The notes under the pieces are model-generated. The model was not told the DNA's origin. It did no database searches and saw nothing but the letters and a program-made list of their open reading frames with translations. A program made the translations under genes and the position numbers. DNA of 41,217 nt from Microseira wollei NIES-4236 (lineage in GTDB: Bacteria > Cyanobacteriota > Cyanobacteriia > Cyanobacteriales > Aerosakkonemataceae), in NCBI RefSeq assembly GCF_020521235.1, contig NZ_BLAY01000092.1, forward strand, positions 1-41,217. Direction: 5' to 3'. The stretch's first letter is position 1, and the number at the start of each line of letters is the position of its first letter. Positions 33,724 through 41,217 of the stretch are shown piece after piece.

Positions 33724-35796
33724 ATGAGTAAGGTAGTTGTGTTAAAACTAGAGCGAGGTGACTTTGAACGAGGATTCCAAGTCACCCTCGATGTTGCGGA
33801 AGAGGGGAAGTTTCCCTACATTATGGGAGTGAGCGGTTATTTACGACAAGCTCCAGAGATTCCTGAACTTTATCGAGATTGGCAGAGGAAATACTACAAC
33901 CTGGAGTCTATTTATCGCCGAAAACGACTCTATTTCATTGATGAAACAGCTGGCGCTCCAAGCGAGCAACCAGGAAACTTGCTCCAGGAATGTTACGAAG
34001 CAGCGGAAAAACTCAAGGTCAGCTTTCAAGAGTGGCTCAGATGCGATGGATTTCGCACTATTGAGGCAGAATTATTAGCCAACTTAAGTAAATCCGATCG
34101 GGTGCGATTTATCCTGCAAACCGACGATGACCAGTTACGAAAATTGCCTTGGGAAACTTGGAGCTTCTTCCAGAGATTTCCCCAGGCTGACCTTGGCATC
34201 AGTTCATTAATTTCTTACAGTTACAAACAGTTGCCAAAACCAGCCAAATTAAAAATATTGGCAATCTTGGGGAATAGTGATGGTATTGATATTCAGTCAG
34301 ATCGAAAGATTTTAGAAAATTTACCCTTAGCCGATGTTTGTTTTTTAGTTGAACCAACCCGCGAACAGTTTAAAAGTCTTTGGCAATCATCTTGGGATAT
34401 CCTCTTTTTTGCCGGACATAGTTCCAGTCAGGATGGTGAAAAAGGTTATCTCTACATCAACCAAACGCCAGAGGGAAAGTTAGAAATTAGCGAGTTAGAA
34501 GAAACTCTAAGAACCGCCATTGATCTCGGGTTAAAACTTGCCATTTTTAATTCTTGTGATGGATTAGGATTAGCTCGTCAGTTAGAAAAGTTACACATTC
34601 CGCAAGCGATCGTGATGCGGGAACCAGTCCCCGATAAAATTGCCCAAAAATTTTTGCAGTATTTTCTAGAAGACTTTTCTCAAGGTGGATCTTTATATAC
34701 CTCGGTGCGGCGATCGCGCATAATTTTGCGAGAATTGTTGCAGGTAGATAGAGAATTTCCCGGTGCTAGTTGGGTACCCGTAATTTGTCAGAATCCGGCG
34801 GCTGAACAGTTTGTTTGGCCTTCGCCTCGCCGTAAATATTTATGGCTTGATTCCATCATCAAATTGAAGCAATATGCTTGGGTGGCAATCTTTAGCGGGT
34901 TTGCTGGAAGTGCGATTACTGTTACAGCGACCTGGACTAATTTTACCCGATCGCCATGTCCATTGGCAACCGAAAAGAAAGAAGCGCTAGGATGCTTCAA
35001 GGATTTACAAAAAACCCCCTTGGTCATTGGATTCTTAGCAGCACCTCACCAGAATTTATATCCCAACGATCATCTCTATTTAGCATTTGAAAACTATCTA
35101 AAAAAAGAGTTAGGAATTAATGTCAGAGACGTGCGGATTAAATTTGGCAATGCCATCTCTTATCAGGAAATAAAAAAGAAAATTGCTGACAATGAATGGG
35201 ACATCATTTTTACCAATTCTCCCATGAACTCTTGGACAGCTAAAAGTAATGGCTATTCCTGGTTAGGTCGTCAGTACCTTCAAAATCCATCTTATTACTA
35301 CTCGGTTCTGTTTGTCAAAGCCAACAGCCCAATTCGTTCAATTGCTGATATTAAACCAACCACAACGATCGCTTTAGGCTATATCGGTTCCGCATCCAGT
35401 TTCCATGTCCCGCTCTACAATCTCTATGGTAAGAGTCTGAGTATAACTCTTGGACATTCCCATGAAAAAATTCAAGAATTGGTAAGGAGTGGAAAGGCAG
35501 ATATTGGCGCATCAACACACCATATCGCAGCCAACCCAGAATGGAGAGTGATTCATCGTAGCAAGGCTATTCCTATTTCAGGTATTTTTATTTCTCCTAA
35601 ACTTTCACCATCCGACCAAACTCGCATTAAACAAATTTTTAAACAAGCACCTACAGACATTAAAAATATGATTCTATTTAAGTCAAGTCCGGAAATAAAT
35701 TATGAGTCTATGGGGGCAGTTTCTGACAAGGTGGAAAAGATCGTGAAATGTACAAATTACTTTGATAAAAATCCAGTTGACCTTTATTGTAAATAA
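33724..35796 (+). CDS. CHAT protease-TM-PhnD-like sensor fusion
   Basis: A 690-residue protein in three parts. Residues 1-~365 end in a CHAT (caspase-like) domain with the His-Cys dyad in DILFFAGHSS (H232) and LAIFNSCDGLGLA (C278), preceded by FILQTDDDQLRKLPWETW typical of CHAT proteins. A single transmembrane helix lies at about 384-401 (YAWVAIFSGFAGSAITVT). Residues ~430-650 form a PhnD/PF12974-like solute-binding domain (LVIGFLAAPHQNLYPNDHLYLAFENYLKKELG, IIFTNSPMNSW, YYSVLFVKANSPIRSIADIK, ADIGASTHH). The likely topology is protease inside and binding domain outside, so ligand binding could switch the protease. It is the last gene of the sigma-DUF1822-CHAT operon. Confidence 0.87.
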   Translation: MSKVVVLKLERGDFERGFQVTLDVAEEGKFPYIMGVSGYLRQAPEIPELYRDWQRKYYNLESIYRRKRLYFIDETAGAPSEQPGNLLQECYEAAEKLKVSFQEWLRCDGFRTIEAELLANLSKSDRVRFILQTDDDQLRKLPWETWSFFQRFPQADLGISSLISYSYKQLPKPAKLKILAILGNSDGIDIQSDRKILENLPLADVCFLVEPTREQFKSLWQSSWDILFFAGHSSSQDGEKGYLYINQTPEGKLEISELEETLRTAIDLGLKLAIFNSCDGLGLARQLEKLHIPQAIVMREPVPDKIAQKFLQYFLEDFSQGGSLYTSVRRSRIILRELLQVDREFPGASWVPVICQNPAAEQFVWPSPRRKYLWLDSIIKLKQYAWVAIFSGFAGSAITVTATWTNFTRSPCPLATEKKEALGCFKDLQKTPLVIGFLAAPHQNLYPNDHLYLAFENYLKKELGINVRDVRIKFGNAISYQEIKKKIADNEWDIIFTNSPMNSWTAKSNGYSWLGRQYLQNPSYYYSVLFVKANSPIRSIADIKPTTTIALGYIGSASSFHVPLYNLYGKSLSITLGHSHEKIQELVRSGKADIGASTHHIAANPEWRVIHRSKAIPISGIFISPKLSPSDQTRIKQIFKQAPTDIKNMILFKSSPEINYESMGAVSDKVEKIVKCTNYFDKNPVDLYCK

Positions 35797-35985
35797 TACA
35801 AGACTTATGCAAAGTTTCTATACGTAGGGTGCTCTCTTCGCAGCGTAACGCACCATCTACCATTTCCTTTTCTTATTTGTGTCCTACTCTTTGGGAAGCC
35901 GAAGAAAGCGTCTATTGCGTCTAATACTAAATCCGGTTTCATTATCCGCTTAATGCCGAACGACTCGCATTCGCGGCTACACAAA

Positions 35986-36135
35986 CAAAGACCGCCTACG
36001 CGGTCTATAAGAATACAAAGACCGCCTACGCGGTCTATAAGAATACAAAGACCGCCTACGCGGTCTATAAGAATACAAAGACCGCCTACGCGGTCTATAA
36101 GAATACAAAGACCGCCTACGCGGTCTATAAGAATA
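35986..36135. repeat. Five perfect 30-bp tandem repeats
   Basis: The unit starts CAAAGACCGCCTACGCGGTC and ends TATAAGAATA. Each copy contains the palindrome AGACCGCCTACGCGGTCT, so the array can form a row of five hairpins. Copies are identical and contiguous, without spacers. Confidence 0.95.
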
Positions 36136-36293
36136 AAGGGGGTCGCTAAGGCGATTTTAAAAGCGGATTTGGTATGATTTCCTGGCGGGCTTGATTAACT
36201 TATATAACAGCCTAAATAAATTTTTGGCATATCCTTGAAAAAAATCTTGGATTTGGGTGCGAAAAACCTTGTTGAGAGGCGTCAGTAAATAGT

Positions 36294-36428
36294 AACGCAA
36301 GTTGCTAATTATCTCAGGCATAGCAGCTGATGGCTAATGGCTAATGGCTAATGTCAGTAAAAATCCTTTATTAGCAATTAGCAATTAGCAATTAGCAACG
36401 CCAAAGTTTATAACTAGCAACTTGCGTT
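36294..36428. mobile_element. MITE with 19-bp terminal inverted repeats (copy 3)
   Basis: Left end AACGCAAGTTGCTAATTAT; right end ATAACTAGCAACTTGCGTT (18 of 19 inverted-repeat matched). The body is GGCTAATGGCTAATG and TTAGCAATTAGCAATTAG repeats. It is flanked by AGT on both sides, as at 21817-21972. It lies about 40 bp upstream of the start codon at 36469. Confidence 0.9.
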
Positions 36429-36468
36429 AGTAGGCGACCAACTGAGTTTCCAACCAGAGGAGGATAGG

Positions 36469-37146
36469 ATGCACTCGTTTACGGTATTAATGTCTCTTTT
36501 GCGCGAGCGCGCCCGTTTCTTAGAAGAAATTTCTCAAGGAATTAGACTCGATGATAAGGTTTTCTCACTTCTAGTCTCTAGCTCAATATTTTTGGCAATC
36601 TATGGGGCAATTATTGGCTCATCTAATAGCTGGATGCAAGTCATTGCTTCCGCAGTCAAGCTACCAGCACTGTACTTAGTCACGAGCATCATTTGCTTAC
36701 CAACTTTATACTTGTTTGGTGTGTTTTTAGGCTCCCGTTGCAATTTAAAACAATATCTTGCTCTTCTGCTAGCATCAACATCAATAATTGGAGTCATGTT
36801 GTTCGCCTTTGCACCAATCGTGCTATTTTTTCGCCTCTCTATTAATAGTTATGATTTTTTTAAACTGATGAATGTAGTCTTGTTTGCCATCACAGGATTG
36901 ATGGGAATTAATTTGTTTTACAAAGGAATTATGTTGCTTGAGCAGCATGATGGTAAGTCGAACAGTCGAACTTACATTCTCAGGGGTTGGCTATTTCTGT
37001 ATGGCTTTGTAGGCAGTCAAATGGGATGGATACTCAGACCATTTTTTGGCGATCCTGACAGTAAATTTCAACTGTTTCGTCAGCTAGAAAGTAACTTTTA
37101 TCTCCACATCTGGGAGATAATTTATCGGGCGATCGCTGGTCATTAA
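36469..37146 (+). CDS. Polytopic membrane protein next to the exosortase gene
   Basis: A 225-residue protein with an excellent SD (AGGAGG) before the ATG. After a charged N-terminus (LRERARFLEEISQGIRLDDKV) there are about five membrane segments: LLVSSSIFLAIYGAIIG, LPALYLVTSIICLPTLYLFGVFLG, LALLLASTSIIGVMLFAFAPIVLFF, VVLFAITGLMGINLFYKGI and GWLFLYGFVGSQMGWILRPFFG. It recalls Yip1-like or 'actin-binding WH2' annotated cyanobacterial proteins. It lies 62 bp upstream of the exosortase gene on the same strand, so co-expression is likely. The function is unknown. Confidence 0.7.
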   Translation: MHSFTVLMSLLRERARFLEEISQGIRLDDKVFSLLVSSSIFLAIYGAIIGSSNSWMQVIASAVKLPALYLVTSIICLPTLYLFGVFLGSRCNLKQYLALLLASTSIIGVMLFAFAPIVLFFRLSINSYDFFKLMNVVLFAITGLMGINLFYKGIMLLEQHDGKSNSRTYILRGWLFLYGFVGSQMGWILRPFFGDPDSKFQLFRQLESNFYLHIWEIIYRAIAGH

Positions 37147-37207
37147 GCTACTAAAAATACCGCTCAAATAATTTGAGTAAAAAAGTCAATTTAGGAGGGA
37201 AATACCT

Positions 37208-38836
37208 ATGACCAGTGAAAGTAATCTGGTTCGTTTGGATACCAGAGCGGCAGGCTCGAATCAACTGGGACTGATAGGCACTGGCGCCATTCTCTTGAGT
37301 TGGTTGTATCTGAATTTGCCAATTCTGGGATGGCTAGCACAGACATTGCAACAAATTTCGCCGTTCAATAAAGGATTGCTGATCGCAGGGGGATTGCTCT
37401 TGCTGGTGCAAGGGGTGCGCTATCGGCAACAGTTTCGCTTTTCGCCGGTACCCGTCCTGCGCTGGAGTCCGCTAATTGTAACGATCGGCGCTGCGTTGTT
37501 AGCTCACGCATCTCGTTGGCTGTTGATTCTGGAACAAATACCCGTTGTGTTTGCATTAATCGGCACTTACGGGTTGCTGGGATTATTTCTGGAGTTTACC
37601 ACCTGGCGAAAAGGGTTACCGATTGGTGTGGCGATCGCTCTCTTCCTCCCCTTCGGCGTACAATTTAGCAGTGGATTGGGCTTCCCTGCACGCATTCTCA
37701 CCGCTCACATCGTCGAATTCATCCTCAAAGCTTGGAACGTTACCGCCCTCTCTTCAGAAGATATCATCGTCCTCGATACTGGCATCGCCCATATAGATTT
37801 GCCTTGCAGCGGCATCAGGAGTTTATGGACGGGTACGCTGTTCCTACTCGCAGCAACCTGGCTTGAAGGTCGGCAATTTGGGTTACGCTGGCTGGTGGTA
37901 TTTGTCGGAAATTTGGCGATACTGGCGATCGCTAACCTGGCACGAGTCCTAACTCTAGTACTGATCGCACAGGTGTGGAACCAGCCTATTTTGGCAGAAA
38001 TCCTGCACGTACCTCTAGGATTAATTGCTTTTATTGTCGCCTGCGGCTTCACCTGGGTACTGCTGCGCTGGGTTCCACCCCAGGGAGTCAGAGAGAGGCA
38101 GCAGCTCACCCCCTCGTTCCCAGGCTCAGCCTCCCCCTCGTTCCCAGGCTCAGCCTCCCCCTCGTTCCCAGGCTCAGCCTCCCCCTCGTTCCCAGGCTCA
38201 GCCTGGGAACGAGATGATAGAGGCTCTGCCTCACCGATCTTATTACGATTCAACTCAGGCAGACTGTCTAATCTAAAATCTTTTCTTCTAGCTGCCTGCA
38301 TTTTGGGACTAACACTCATTCCCCATCCACCAGCCATTTCAAATTCCCTGCCAAATTTGGCAAATCTACAATGGTCGAGCGCGATTCAAACGCAACCGAT
38401 AGAACTCACTTTAGTTGAAAAAGACTTTTTTGCCACACATCCCGGTGTGGTAACTCAGAAGCAGCATTTTGAATTTCCAGGATTGACAGGTTCTATCTTA
38501 TTTGTTTCTGGTCCCACCTTGCAGGCACACCATGCACCAGAGATGTGTTTGGTCGGTAGTGGATTTCGCCTCGATCAAATCGTTCAACAACAGTTCGCAC
38601 CGAGACTTTTTGGGCGTTGGTTATCCCTGGATGACCAAACTCACTCGGCTGTCTATTGGTTTCAATCTCCCCATCAAACCACGGGAGATTTTCTCGTGCG
38701 ATTTTGGCAGCAAGCCTCGCGACAAGAGTCATCTTGGACCCTAGTTTCTATTTTGTTTGATAAATTCCACAGTCCCAACGATCCGGTAGTGCAAGCTTTT
38801 GTGACTGAGGTTTATCGAACCTTGCAAAAAGCTTAA
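37208..38836 (+). CDS. Exosortase (cyanobacterial, exosortase O-like) with C-terminal EpsI-like domain
   Basis: A 542-residue protein; AGGAGG precedes the ATG. The N-terminal ~290 residues form a multi-pass exosortase domain with the catalytic Cys in IDLPCSGIRSLWTG (C200), Arg in IANLARVLTLV (R246) and His in EILHVPLGLIAF (H267). Exosortases are transpeptidase-like enzymes that process PEP-CTERM proteins during export. A C-terminal domain (~365-542; FFATHPGVVTQKQHFEFPG, HHAPEMCLVGSGF) resembles EpsI-type accessory domains. The linker (302-343) is PSFPGSAS repeated four times, derived from repeat DNA. The genes before and after are the likely partners. Confidence 0.88.
   Translation: MTSESNLVRLDTRAAGSNQLGLIGTGAILLSWLYLNLPILGWLAQTLQQISPFNKGLLIAGGLLLLVQGVRYRQQFRFSPVPVLRWSPLIVTIGAALLAHASRWLLILEQIPVVFALIGTYGLLGLFLEFTTWRKGLPIGVAIALFLPFGVQFSSGLGFPARILTAHIVEFILKAWNVTALSSEDIIVLDTGIAHIDLPCSGIRSLWTGTLFLLAATWLEGRQFGLRWLVVFVGNLAILAIANLARVLTLVLIAQVWNQPILAEILHVPLGLIAFIVACGFTWVLLRWVPPQGVRERQQLTPSFPGSASPSFPGSASPSFPGSASPSFPGSAWERDDRGSASPILLRFNSGRLSNLKSFLLAACILGLTLIPHPPAISNSLPNLANLQWSSAIQTQPIELTLVEKDFFATHPGVVTQKQHFEFPGLTGSILFVSGPTLQAHHAPEMCLVGSGFRLDQIVQQQFAPRLFGRWLSLDDQTHSAVYWFQSPHQTTGDFLVRFWQQASRQESSWTLVSILFDKFHSPNDPVVQAFVTEVYRTLQKA
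38111..38232. repeat. Four 24-bp tandem repeats plus R93-type core inside the exosortase gene
   Basis: Four units of CCCTCGTTCCCAGGCTCAGC plus CTCC run from 38111 to 38206, followed by TGGGAACGAGATGATAGAGG and CTCTGCCTC. The palindrome CTCGTTCCCAGG..CCTGGGAACGAG and the motif GAGGCTCTGCCTC are those of the 93-bp family at 1231 and 14732. All of it is translated in frame. Confidence 0.9.
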
Positions 38837-39050
38837 CTCGAATCATTCAGGACTTATATCATGTCCAGTAGCAACGGTTGTGTAACTGCTAATAGCTAAT
38901 CGCTAATGGCTAAATAAAAAAGAAACAGTCAATCATTACTGAGCAGAGCTATGGCAATTGACAAGTTCGCAATTAGCAATTAGCAATTAGCTATCCATAC
39001 ACTACCCATGCCTAAGGAAATGATATTACGCAAACACCAAAGTTTCTCTC

Positions 39051-39102
39051 AAAAATCGTTTATGGCAACTAGAGATATGCATACCCTAGCTGGCGCGAAC
39101 GC
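39051..39102. repeat. Dispersed repeat containing AGAGATATGCATACCCTAGC (copy 2)
   Basis: Near-identical to 21716-21769 (AAAAATCGTT...TGGCAAC.AGAGATATGCATACCC followed by TAGCTGGCGCGAACG). Confidence 0.8.
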
Positions 39103-39196
39103 AGGCAGAAACCCGCGCCCAGAAACCGGGTTTCTGGGTCGCCCAAGCGTAAATCCTGTCCTTGTATTGCAAGTCAGTGAGGTACAGCCTTTTGGC

Positions 39197-39246
39197 GCTT
39201 CGTTTGTGTAGCGGCACCCTTAAGAGTGCCGCTACACAAACGAAGC
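39197..39246. repeat. Palindrome family GTTTGTGTAGCGGCACCC, copy 4
   Basis: A 50-bp palindrome, GCTTCGTTTGTGTAGCGGCA then CCCTTAAGAGT and the inverse, with one mismatch in the centre compared with the copies at 25840 and 31537. Confidence 0.9.
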
Positions 39247-39314
39247 GCGATTTCGCTGTACTTCACTCGGCTGCAAGCCGCTGTATTTTTGGCTCTGTTT
39301 AGTGAGGATTTCTT

Positions 39315-40547
39315 ATGCAACCATCCAATAATGACTTTAAGCAAATATTTGCAGTCTTCTTTTGGGTATTCAACGGGATGCTGCTTTTGATTGTTTACGT
39401 GGGAGTTCTCCCATTTATGGGATTCTCTCTTTTGGGAGATGCGATCGCTGGGCAAGTTCCGCTCAATTTCCTGGTCACGTTTTTTGGGCTAGTCAGCGTT
39501 CCCACAACCTGCTCGCTCTTGGCGACTAAAGCAAAGCGGTGGCAAGAAATTACCCTGTTTCAGTTGTTTTATGGGATTGAAGCACCGCTATTGATTGTGT
39601 GTATCGCGCGGTTTTTCTGGCTGCGGGATTTGACAGTGGCGAGTACGTTTTTACTGCTAACAATTGTCTTTGGGACAATTGCCACCGCCCACTGGTTACT
39701 CAGTCGGCGAGACAATCCAATGGCAGTCAACCTGTGGCATTTGGCAGGACAAACCCTGATGCTAGCGATCGCTGTATATCTTACGGCACTGGCTGCATTT
39801 TACGTACTGCCTTCCCTGACTGTCGTGGGATTGCTGATAATGCTGTTTTATACTGTCATCCTGATCCCGGTGGCAATATTTGCCCTGGGATTGTTTACCC
39901 TTCCCTTCGGCATGGTGAGGATGTATCTGCGATCGCGTTCGGAAACCCTCAAACAATTGGGAACCCGCTACGGAGAATGGCGAGTGCGGGCGTTTACAGA
40001 CGTTATCTTCGCTGGGTGGCTCTTAACCTTCCTACTGTTGCAGCAACAGCCCCAGGTGGTAGCATTTCGCTTACTCAGTAACCCACCCCAAACCGACGCG
40101 CAGCGACAGGCACTCCTGCAAAAATCAAATACGATCCGCACTGGATTACTCAATGCTTACCTGTCTCCCTATCGCTATCCTCGCTTAGAGAACACGGCGA
40201 TGCGAGATCTGTATCAACACACGCTCCACTTTCCTCCAATTGCAGCTCAAATCGTTCAAGACTGGTTCAACTTCCTGACTGCTCCTTTTACCTATCAGGG
40301 TACAGCCGCAGACGTAGACAAAGCAGCTCAACTCTATGCCCAGTTTTTTGATGCGCCCATTTTGCGAAAAGAAAACCCAGCGATTCAAAAAGCCTTGCAA
40401 TCTACCTTCGATCGCAGTGGCGCAAAAGCAGGACTGGATAACATCAACCAGAAACGAGTTTGGCTCGAACAACAAAACATCACCGTCAAACCCCACGGAG
40501 ACTGGGCAGATGTAGAAATTTCTGAGTTGAGCCACACCCCGCTCTAA
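39315..40547 (+). pseudogene. PEP-CTERM-associated integral membrane protein (TIGR02921-like), truncated by a TnpB element
   Basis: 410 codons from ATG 39315 (GAGG 8 bp upstream). At least seven membrane segments occupy the N-terminal ~260 residues. A soluble region follows, ending in RVWLEQQNITVKPHGDWADVEIS, where a VIT-type domain normally begins in this family of about 900 residues. The frame then runs into the IS200/IS605-type hairpin (40533-40553) and stops. The C-terminal half is therefore separated by the element, or lost. The family is tied to exosortase systems, which fits the neighbour at 37208. The family name is from memory. Confidence 0.72.
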
Positions 40548-41217
40548 AGAGACGGGGATTCAGGCCAGGAATTAAAGTTAGCTTTTCGCTCATTAATAGC
40601 TATCTGGCTAACCGTTTCTGGCTTCATGCAGAACTGCTCTGAGGGTGAATGACTCAGCCTACTTTTGGACGCGCCTAATTGTTCGCAGTTTGTTTGAAAG
40701 TCCTTCCATGCCTGCATTAAGATTGGCTCCAACCTTTCCCACTCACTTTGAGCAAGATGCAATAGAAGGTTATCTTCGTCATTGACATATCTACTCAGGT
40801 ATGCAGCGAAAAGATCGCGATGCATCACAACTCCTGTTTGGTCAAAATGAACGCGCTCTGAAAGTTTTTTCTTAATCCGTTCACCAGTCAAATGGGTTTG
40901 TGACAGTGCAGTACGTGAAGTAGAAAACTTAATGAATTGCCCACCAGCACTTACAGCCTTGCGGGCTAATTCAGATTGCACAAAACCGGGAGACTTAGCA
41001 GAAATAGCTTTACCATATCGCTTCTGCCATGCCTTTACCGATACATTTTCAGTTTTAATCTGATTACCATGCCTCAAAATCTCATTGACGATTCTCCGGT
41101 TTTGAGACTTAGCATAAGCGCTCTTACGCCGCTCTATTTCTCGCTTTTTACGAGCTAACTTTTGATATGTTTTAGACTTTTTCCATTGGCGACTACCCGG
41201 TTTTACTTTACCTTTCT
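40528..41217 (-). mobile_element. IS200/IS605-type element carrying TnpB, partial at right edge
   Basis: The right end is marked by the hairpin CCCCGCTCTAAAGAGACGGGG (40533-40553), typical of IS200/IS605 termini, overlapping the tnpB stop. The element interrupts the membrane protein gene at 39315-40547. The left end is outside the window, so a tnpA partner cannot be ruled out. Confidence 0.8.
40544..41217 (-). CDS. tnpB: TnpB family RNA-guided nuclease/transposon protein, C-terminal part
   Basis: The frame is open from the right edge and ends TAG at 40544-40546 (about 223 residues visible). WKKSKTYQKLARKKREIERRKSAYAKSQNRRIVNEILRHGNQI, FVQSELARKAVSAGGQFIKFSTSRTALSQTHLTGERIKKKLSERV and VVMHRDLFAAYLSRYV correspond to the RuvC-II/III part of TnpB. 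The final catalytic Asp sits in MHRDLFAAYL. The usual CxxC zinc-finger cysteines are absent between them, as in some cyanobacterial groups. TnpB uses a reRNA/omega-RNA from the element end to cut the empty target site. Confidence 0.85.
   Translation of the reverse strand, partial: KGKVKPGSRQWKKSKTYQKLARKKREIERRKSAYAKSQNRRIVNEILRHGNQIKTENVSVKAWQKRYGKAISAKSPGFVQSELARKAVSAGGQFIKFSTSRTALSQTHLTGERIKKKLSERVHFDQTGVVMHRDLFAAYLSRYVNDEDNLLLHLAQSEWERLEPILMQAWKDFQTNCEQLGASKSRLSHSPSEQFCMKPETVSQIAINERKANFNSWPESPSL

Larger units (their letters stand above)
35797..36468. other. Repeat-rich intergenic region
   Basis: About 670 bp with no credible gene. It contains a 5 x 30-bp tandem array (35986-36135) and a complete MITE (36294-36428), and ends in a strong SD (AGAGGAGG) for the gene at 36469. 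The open frame across the tandem array is a repeat artefact. Confidence 0.75.
38837..39314. other. Repeat-filled intergenic region
   Basis: About 480 bp without a gene. STRR repeats lie at 38885-38995 (GCTAATAGCTAATCGC and GCAATTAGCAATTAGC, no 19-bp ends), the shared segment at 39051-39102, a degenerate AGAAACCCG hairpin at 39106-39137 and a long palindrome at 39197-39246. Confidence 0.75.

Noticed and set aside
35986-36135. Tandem 30-bp repeats as a possible CRISPR array
   Set aside because: The units are contiguous with no unique spacers between them, and no cas genes are nearby.
35953-36177. Open frame encoding repeated RPPTRSIRIQ units
   Set aside because: It exists only because the 30-bp tandem repeat is a multiple of three and stop-free in one frame; there is no ribosome site, no homology and no sequence outside the array.
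37705-38337. 210-codon minus-strand frame opposite the exosortase gene
   Set aside because: It contains GNEGEAEP repeats that are simply the reverse reading of the 24-bp tandem repeat; the exosortase frame carries the catalytic Cys/Arg/His.

Overview
The window looks like chromosomal DNA of a large-genome filamentous cyanobacterium (Oscillatoriales/Microcoleus-like). The reasons are frequent HIP1 octamers (GCGATCGC), many cyanobacteria-typical families (DUF3143, DUF1822, YaaW, Uma2, exosortase with PEP-CTERM-associated proteins), STRR-type short repeats, and the gene order lysA-cdaA-uppS. I recall the same order in Synechocystis (sll0504-sll0505-sll0506). No rRNA, tRNA or CRISPR array was recognised.

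Layout. 1-4526 (minus strand) holds a decayed conflict-type operon: HTH-iSTAND protein, MoxR AAA+ ATPase, vWA protein, and a formylglycine-generating-enzyme-like protein that runs off the left edge. The reading frames of the first three are conserved but carry eight in-frame TAA/TAG codons. 4746-5399 has two small plus-strand genes. 5691-13433 is a housekeeping block: clpC, rimI-like acetyltransferase, lysA, cdaA, uppS, DUF3143 and a membrane J-domain protein. 13573-20164 mixes remnants (SpoIIE tail, TnpB) with a repeat-split HNH endonuclease, an O-antigen ligase-like protein, YaaW and a long MscS channel. 20564-30268 carries a CHASE2 scrap, an AIM24-like protein, two flavoproteins (renalase-like and Mqo-like), Uma2, an ABC exporter, a LuxR-type response regulator and an atypical alkaline phosphatase-like protein.

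30414-31496 is a toxin-antitoxin pair whose PIN toxin has been split by a 165-bp MITE. 31863-35796 is a compact three-gene operon: sigma-70-like factor, DUF1822 protein, and a CHAT protease-TM-PhnD sensor protein. It is the best candidate here for an uncharacterised signalling system: a ligand-sensing membrane protease that might free a sigma factor, by analogy with CRISPR-associated CHAT/Csx30/RpoE. 36469-40547 is an exosortase region (membrane protein, exosortase with a fused C-terminal domain, PEP-CTERM-associated membrane protein) broken at its end by an IS200/IS605-type TnpB element that leaves the window on the right.

The most pervasive theme is repeats invading genes. At least five palindromic or STRR-type repeat families are present. 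Several copies are read in frame as protein segments (FGE-like protein, O-antigen ligase, DUF1822, exosortase), while others have broken genes (HNH, PIN toxin, TnpB remnant). Hairpin repeats also sit between convergent genes, where they may act as terminators.
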